This document shows positions 16,901 through 19,802 of a stretch of 19,802 nucleotides of DNA, piece by piece. Under the pieces are notes generated by a model. It saw only the letters and a list, made by a program, of their open reading frames with translations. It made no database searches and was not told where the DNA came from. Within the stretch, counting starts at the first letter, position 1; each line of letters starts with the position of its first letter. The stretch is from Cyclostephanos tholiformis (taxonomy: Eukaryota; Bacillariophyta; Thalassiosirophyceae; Thalassiosirales; Thalassiosiraceae): NCBI GenBank assembly GCA_036939975.1, contig JALLPB010000219.1:1-19802 (forward strand), in the 5' to 3' direction. Both the position numbers and the translations under genes were made by a program.

Positions 16901-18570
16901 GCGCTCGCCGGAATGGTCGAAAGGCGTTTCTTCCCATCGAGTATCAACGCGCTGCCGTTCTTCGTGGTCGCGACCGTCCCCGTCTTCTTTTCGTCAAAGT
17001 TGACGTAATTTTTATTTTCGTCCGTGTGACCACTCGCAGCACTTACATGTGCGGTAATATTGCCGGAGATCCTCCCCGAAAGGTAGGAGGAGGAGGAGGA
17101 GGGACGATGGGACGCGGCGGCGGGACCGATGAACGAAGCCGATGGAATGGAACTCCTCCTCCTCCTGCTGCTACCGCCGCCGACGCTGCTCGACCTAGAT
17201 GCCACGCCCAGCGAGGAGGACCGATCGTTCGAAAAGACGGAAGCGGACAGGTCGCTGGTGTCGCTCATCGCGCTCTCCGCGTCATTCCCGCCAGGAAGTG
17301 CGCGGTTCCTCCCCTTCGTCGTCATCGCCACCGCCCGTCGCTCAATCGCCGAGTTGCCCGCGTGGGCCATCGTCGCCATCGCGGCCGACGCCAGAGGTCG
17401 ATGATGCGACGAGGTGGCGATGATGGTAGACGACGGACGGGACGACGACGGTCGGATGCCGCTCGTCGTGGTTTCTTCCGTCCCTGATCGTCCTCTCTGG
17501 GTATCGGCGTGGACGGGATTCGAAATGGATGGCAGAAAGGACTGACGACGGCGACGACTGCCGAGACTTCTCGACCCATCGGCATTGTTATTATCGTTGT
17601 TCATCAGCTTCTTCATCTCGCGTCGTCTCTCCGCGCGTAACTCGAGCTCTCGCTGTAGCTGTTCCCTCGCCGTTATCTTATTCCTCCCACCACGGCCCAT
17701 TGCGGCGGACTGATGCGAGGTGACGCCACCAGAGCTACTCGCTTCGCCAGTCACTGTACTACCACCTGCCCCCTTAATGCCACTACCATGATCGATATTG
17801 CAATGACCAAGACGACGACCGACTTTGGAGGACGATGATTCAATGCTGGAGGTGATGACGATGCCGCCATCATCATCATCATCGCCAACATGATGATTAT
17901 AATGACGATGATGACGATTACCATCCGAGACGGAGGAGGATGCGATGGGGGATGACAACGTCACCGGCGAGATGACCTCCATCGCATCGACGCTGACGCC
18001 GATATTTCCTCCGTCGCGAATGAGCGCCTTAGTAGTCACGACCGTGGATGACAACTCCCCTCGATCCCCCAAATCGAAATTCGAATTCTTCGAGGGGGAT
18101 CGAAATTTCTCTTCGTCGTAGCCGTCGTCGTTGTCATCGCCATCGTCCGTACGTCCCCCATCCTTCCTCCTCCCTCCTCTCTCCCCACTCGCCTTCGCCG
18201 CCGACGTCGTCGTCCTCGTCTTGGCAACGACGGCGGCCGCGACCTCCTCCCCGTCCTCCTCCTCCCGTCGAAGTTCCTCCCTGACCCTCTGTATCAGGTA
18301 GAACAGGCGCTTCCGATCGTCGCCATCGGTCACGCCCAGCGGTTCGAAGTATCGCAATTCCAATTCCGCGAACGATCGGGGCGTGAGTATTCCCGCCATC
18401 TCGAAGTTCGCTGTCGCGTACCCGAGATTCGCGGACCGCAGCCACGATGGCACCAGATCGCGAACCATTACATCACGGTCCTTCCCGGCGGTGGAGGCGA
18501 CAGCGGCTTCGGCGTCGTGGCCGTTGTCGTCGTCGGCGGGATGGCGAGTCGTCGTCGACGTCGTCGTCAT
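13974..18570 (-). CDS. Kinesin-13 family motor with N-terminal SAM domain, four exons
   Basis: Proposed CDS complement(join(13974..14072,14148..14264,14338..15546,15625..18570)), 1456 aa. A SAM domain (about 38-100) contains VPSWLRSANLGYA and FEPLGVTDGDDRKRLFYLI. A Ser/Arg/Gly-rich disordered region runs to about 880. The motor (about 880-1230) has IRVIVRKRP, the P-loop GQTGSGKT (975-982), switch I NSDSSRSH (1099-1106) and switch II DLAGSE (1132-1137). Loop 2 reads PKTKLDLTKE, a conservative change of the kinesin-13 KVD motif. Introns: 15547-15624 (GTAAGT/TCTAG, joining GSGKT to FTMMGAN), 14265-14337 (GTGAGA/CGTAG) and 14073-14147 (GTAAGC/GGCAG). Exon 3 encodes a conserved-looking C-terminal helix (YLNELEHLSDQQLILL). 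Kinesin-13s use ATP to depolymerise microtubule ends. SAM plus a kinesin-13 motor is the architecture of KIF24, which acts at centrioles. The start is the first ATG of the frame, preceded by A-tracts. Confidence 0.93.
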
Positions 18571-18924
18571 TTTTTGTTCGTTTTTTTTTTGGACTGAGTG
18601 TGTGGCAACCACTAACCCCCCAGCTACGCCTTCTAGAGTAGCTCTCTCGCTCTACCTCTCCTTGCCACCTCCTAATCAATAAAAGGGTGGGACGGTTCTC
18701 TCCTATTATCCGCCCTCCTCCCGGGAACGTCGGGGCCGTCTCAGAGTTTAGATGAGTTTTTGAATATCAAGTTGGATCCGCAACGGATGCGATTCCGGAT
18801 TCCCGCGCCAAAAAAAAATAATAACGAGTTTTGGGAAGCTGTGAAAAGAGAAAAGTTGCGCTCTGGCGCGGCGGGATGCTAGATAGCAGGTTAGTTCGTG
18901 AGGCCCTGTTATTTTTAAAGAGAA

Positions 18925-18996
18925 GCCATTTCACCTAACACCCAAGAACATTAGACCTCATTAAGTAGCCATTTCACCCAAGAACAATAGACTTCA
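18925..18996. repeat. Imperfect direct repeat pair
   Basis: A 36-bp unit at 18925-18960 and a 29-bp unit at 18968-18996 share GCCATTTCAC at the left and CCAAGAACA-TAGAC-TCA at the right. The first copy has a 7-bp insertion. The pair suggests a local tandem duplication upstream of the kinesin gene. Confidence 0.75.
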
Positions 18997-19708
18997 CCCC
19001 AACCCCAACAAACTTCCCCACCACAACTGCCACCACTGTGATCCATCATTGTCCGCCGCCGCTAGGAGTAGTAGCCATGCATCCTCAACCCACAAACAAC
19101 ACCAGCATTAGGAGTCGATAACAATATACTAGCCTCTGGATACCGAATGCCATGAGATGTGGCAATGCAACCCAAGTTCAGTATCAATGAATCAAGATCT
19201 TCACCTGTTCTTGGTTGGACATGAGTAGGCAATAGAATTTTGGTTTGGACTATCAGTGGAAAGTGATGATGATGATGTGAAGTAGTTCCACACATCCACA
19301 GGCACAGGTTGTGAGAGAAATCAGTTGTGTCGGAGCCTTATATTTGTGCAACATCTTCCTTGAATTTTGTTTGCTTTCTTATCCTTTTCCCTTCACAAGA
19401 AGATGCTGGCAACAAAGAGTAAAAAAAGGAACAAGATTTGGCTGGTTTAAATATCTGTATTTTGCAAGCTGACGATAACGAGCCTATTGTTGTTACCCCC
19501 TGCTGACAGCTGTTGATGATGGTGAGTGAAAGTGAAAGGTGAAACCCAACTCATCCATGTAACGCTCACTAATGGTTGTGCAGTGCAGAGCATATCAGAT
19601 AACATGTTGTTAAGAAATTCTCCTGACCCTGCATGACATATTCGATCAATTCTATCCTGCCTCTTGGTAATTTATTTTTGGGTGCTTTCTTGATTACTTA
19701 GCTGGAAA

Positions 19709-19789
19709 TGTCGGCGACATGTTGTGACGTGTCGGCACGATACGTCGGTGTTGCTCCAATTTTGGCCAGATGGGTCCATGTTGCCGACA
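19709..19789. repeat. Imperfect inverted repeat (13-bp arms)
   Basis: TGTCGGCGACATG at 19709-19721 matches the reverse complement of CATGTTGCCGACA at 19777-19789 in 12 of 13 positions, with a 55-bp spacer that contains two further TCGG-type copies. It may be part of a mobile-element end or a regulatory palindrome; nothing nearby decides this. Confidence 0.6.
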
Positions 19790-19802
19790 CAGAATTGAAG
19801 AT

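Larger units (their letters stand above)
18571..19802. other. Right-hand intergenic region, no recognisable gene
   Basis: The first part should hold the kinesin-13 promoter and leader, including 5-A and 10-A tracts (sense) immediately upstream of its ATG. Further right the character changes: no G/C runs, no acidic or serine-rich coding, more even composition. A minus-strand frame at 19062-19295 (77 aa from a true ATG) has no match I recognise and is left out as a gene. Two imperfect direct copies (18925-18960 and 18968-18996) and an imperfect inverted repeat (19709-19721 with 19777-19789) are described separately. Confidence 0.5.

Noticed and set aside
16556..17487. Long plus-strand frames (150 and 212 aa) within kinesin-13 exon 1
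   Set aside because: They are antisense to the serine/arginine-rich linker of the kinesin and have biased Arg/Pro composition.
19062..19295. 77-aa minus-strand frame from a true ATG
   Set aside because: No recognisable domain, no splice-linked neighbours, and length within chance expectation; kept only as a note on the right-end segment.
1..19802. Prokaryote-type systems (CRISPR, toxin-antitoxin, phage, operon-encoded defence)
   Set aside because: The window is eukaryotic nuclear DNA with spliced genes; no repeat-spacer array or operon was seen.

Overview
The window reads as nuclear DNA of a protist, most likely a centric diatom (Thalassiosirales-like). This is an inference from gene content, not from a search. 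It holds short GT-AG introns (73-177 bp) in three genes, COPII, V-ATPase and kinesin-13 genes of eukaryotic type, an IFT-B gene, a decayed transposase of a type I associate with centric diatom genomes, and many acidic/serine-rich low-complexity stretches. No prokaryotic operon, CRISPR array, rRNA or tRNA was seen.

Layout, left to right. 18-468 (-): a frameshifted pogo/Tigger-like transposase relic. 1254-2300 (+): a CaMK/CDPK-type protein kinase without EF-hands. 2663-5474 (-): Sec23, three exons, 847 aa. 6394-7696 (+): a MORN-repeat protein whose frame is broken at a 41-G run. 8309-9592 (-): a probable mitochondrial LYR-motif protein. 9745-9975 (+): V-ATPase subunit e (76 aa). 10558-10977 (-): a short spliced gene that I read as IFT20. 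11131-13770 (+): an 879-aa coiled-coil protein with three Sfi1-like Trp repeats at an exact 40-residue period. 13974-18570 (-): a four-exon kinesin-13 (1456 aa) with an N-terminal SAM domain, an architecture known from the centriolar kinesin KIF24. 18571-19802: upstream DNA without a recognisable gene.

The eight genes alternate strand without exception, so every intergenic space is either a convergent 3' end or a divergent promoter. Two divergent promoters are very short: about 150 bp for the LYR protein/V-ATPase e pair and 153 bp for the IFT20/coiled-coil pair. Three consecutive genes at the right (IFT20, the Sfi1-like coiled-coil protein, the SAM-kinesin-13) all suggest flagellar, centriolar or microtubule work. 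In a centric diatom that would point to the flagellated male gamete or to microtubule-organising centres. This neighbourhood is the most interesting content of the window. The left genes serve signalling, ER-to-Golgi traffic, organelle acidification and mitochondrial function.

Exon boundaries were set by hand from splice consensus and family alignment in memory, and no transcript data were available. Several long G/C homopolymers (41, 21, 18 and 14 nt) are possible sequencing-error points.
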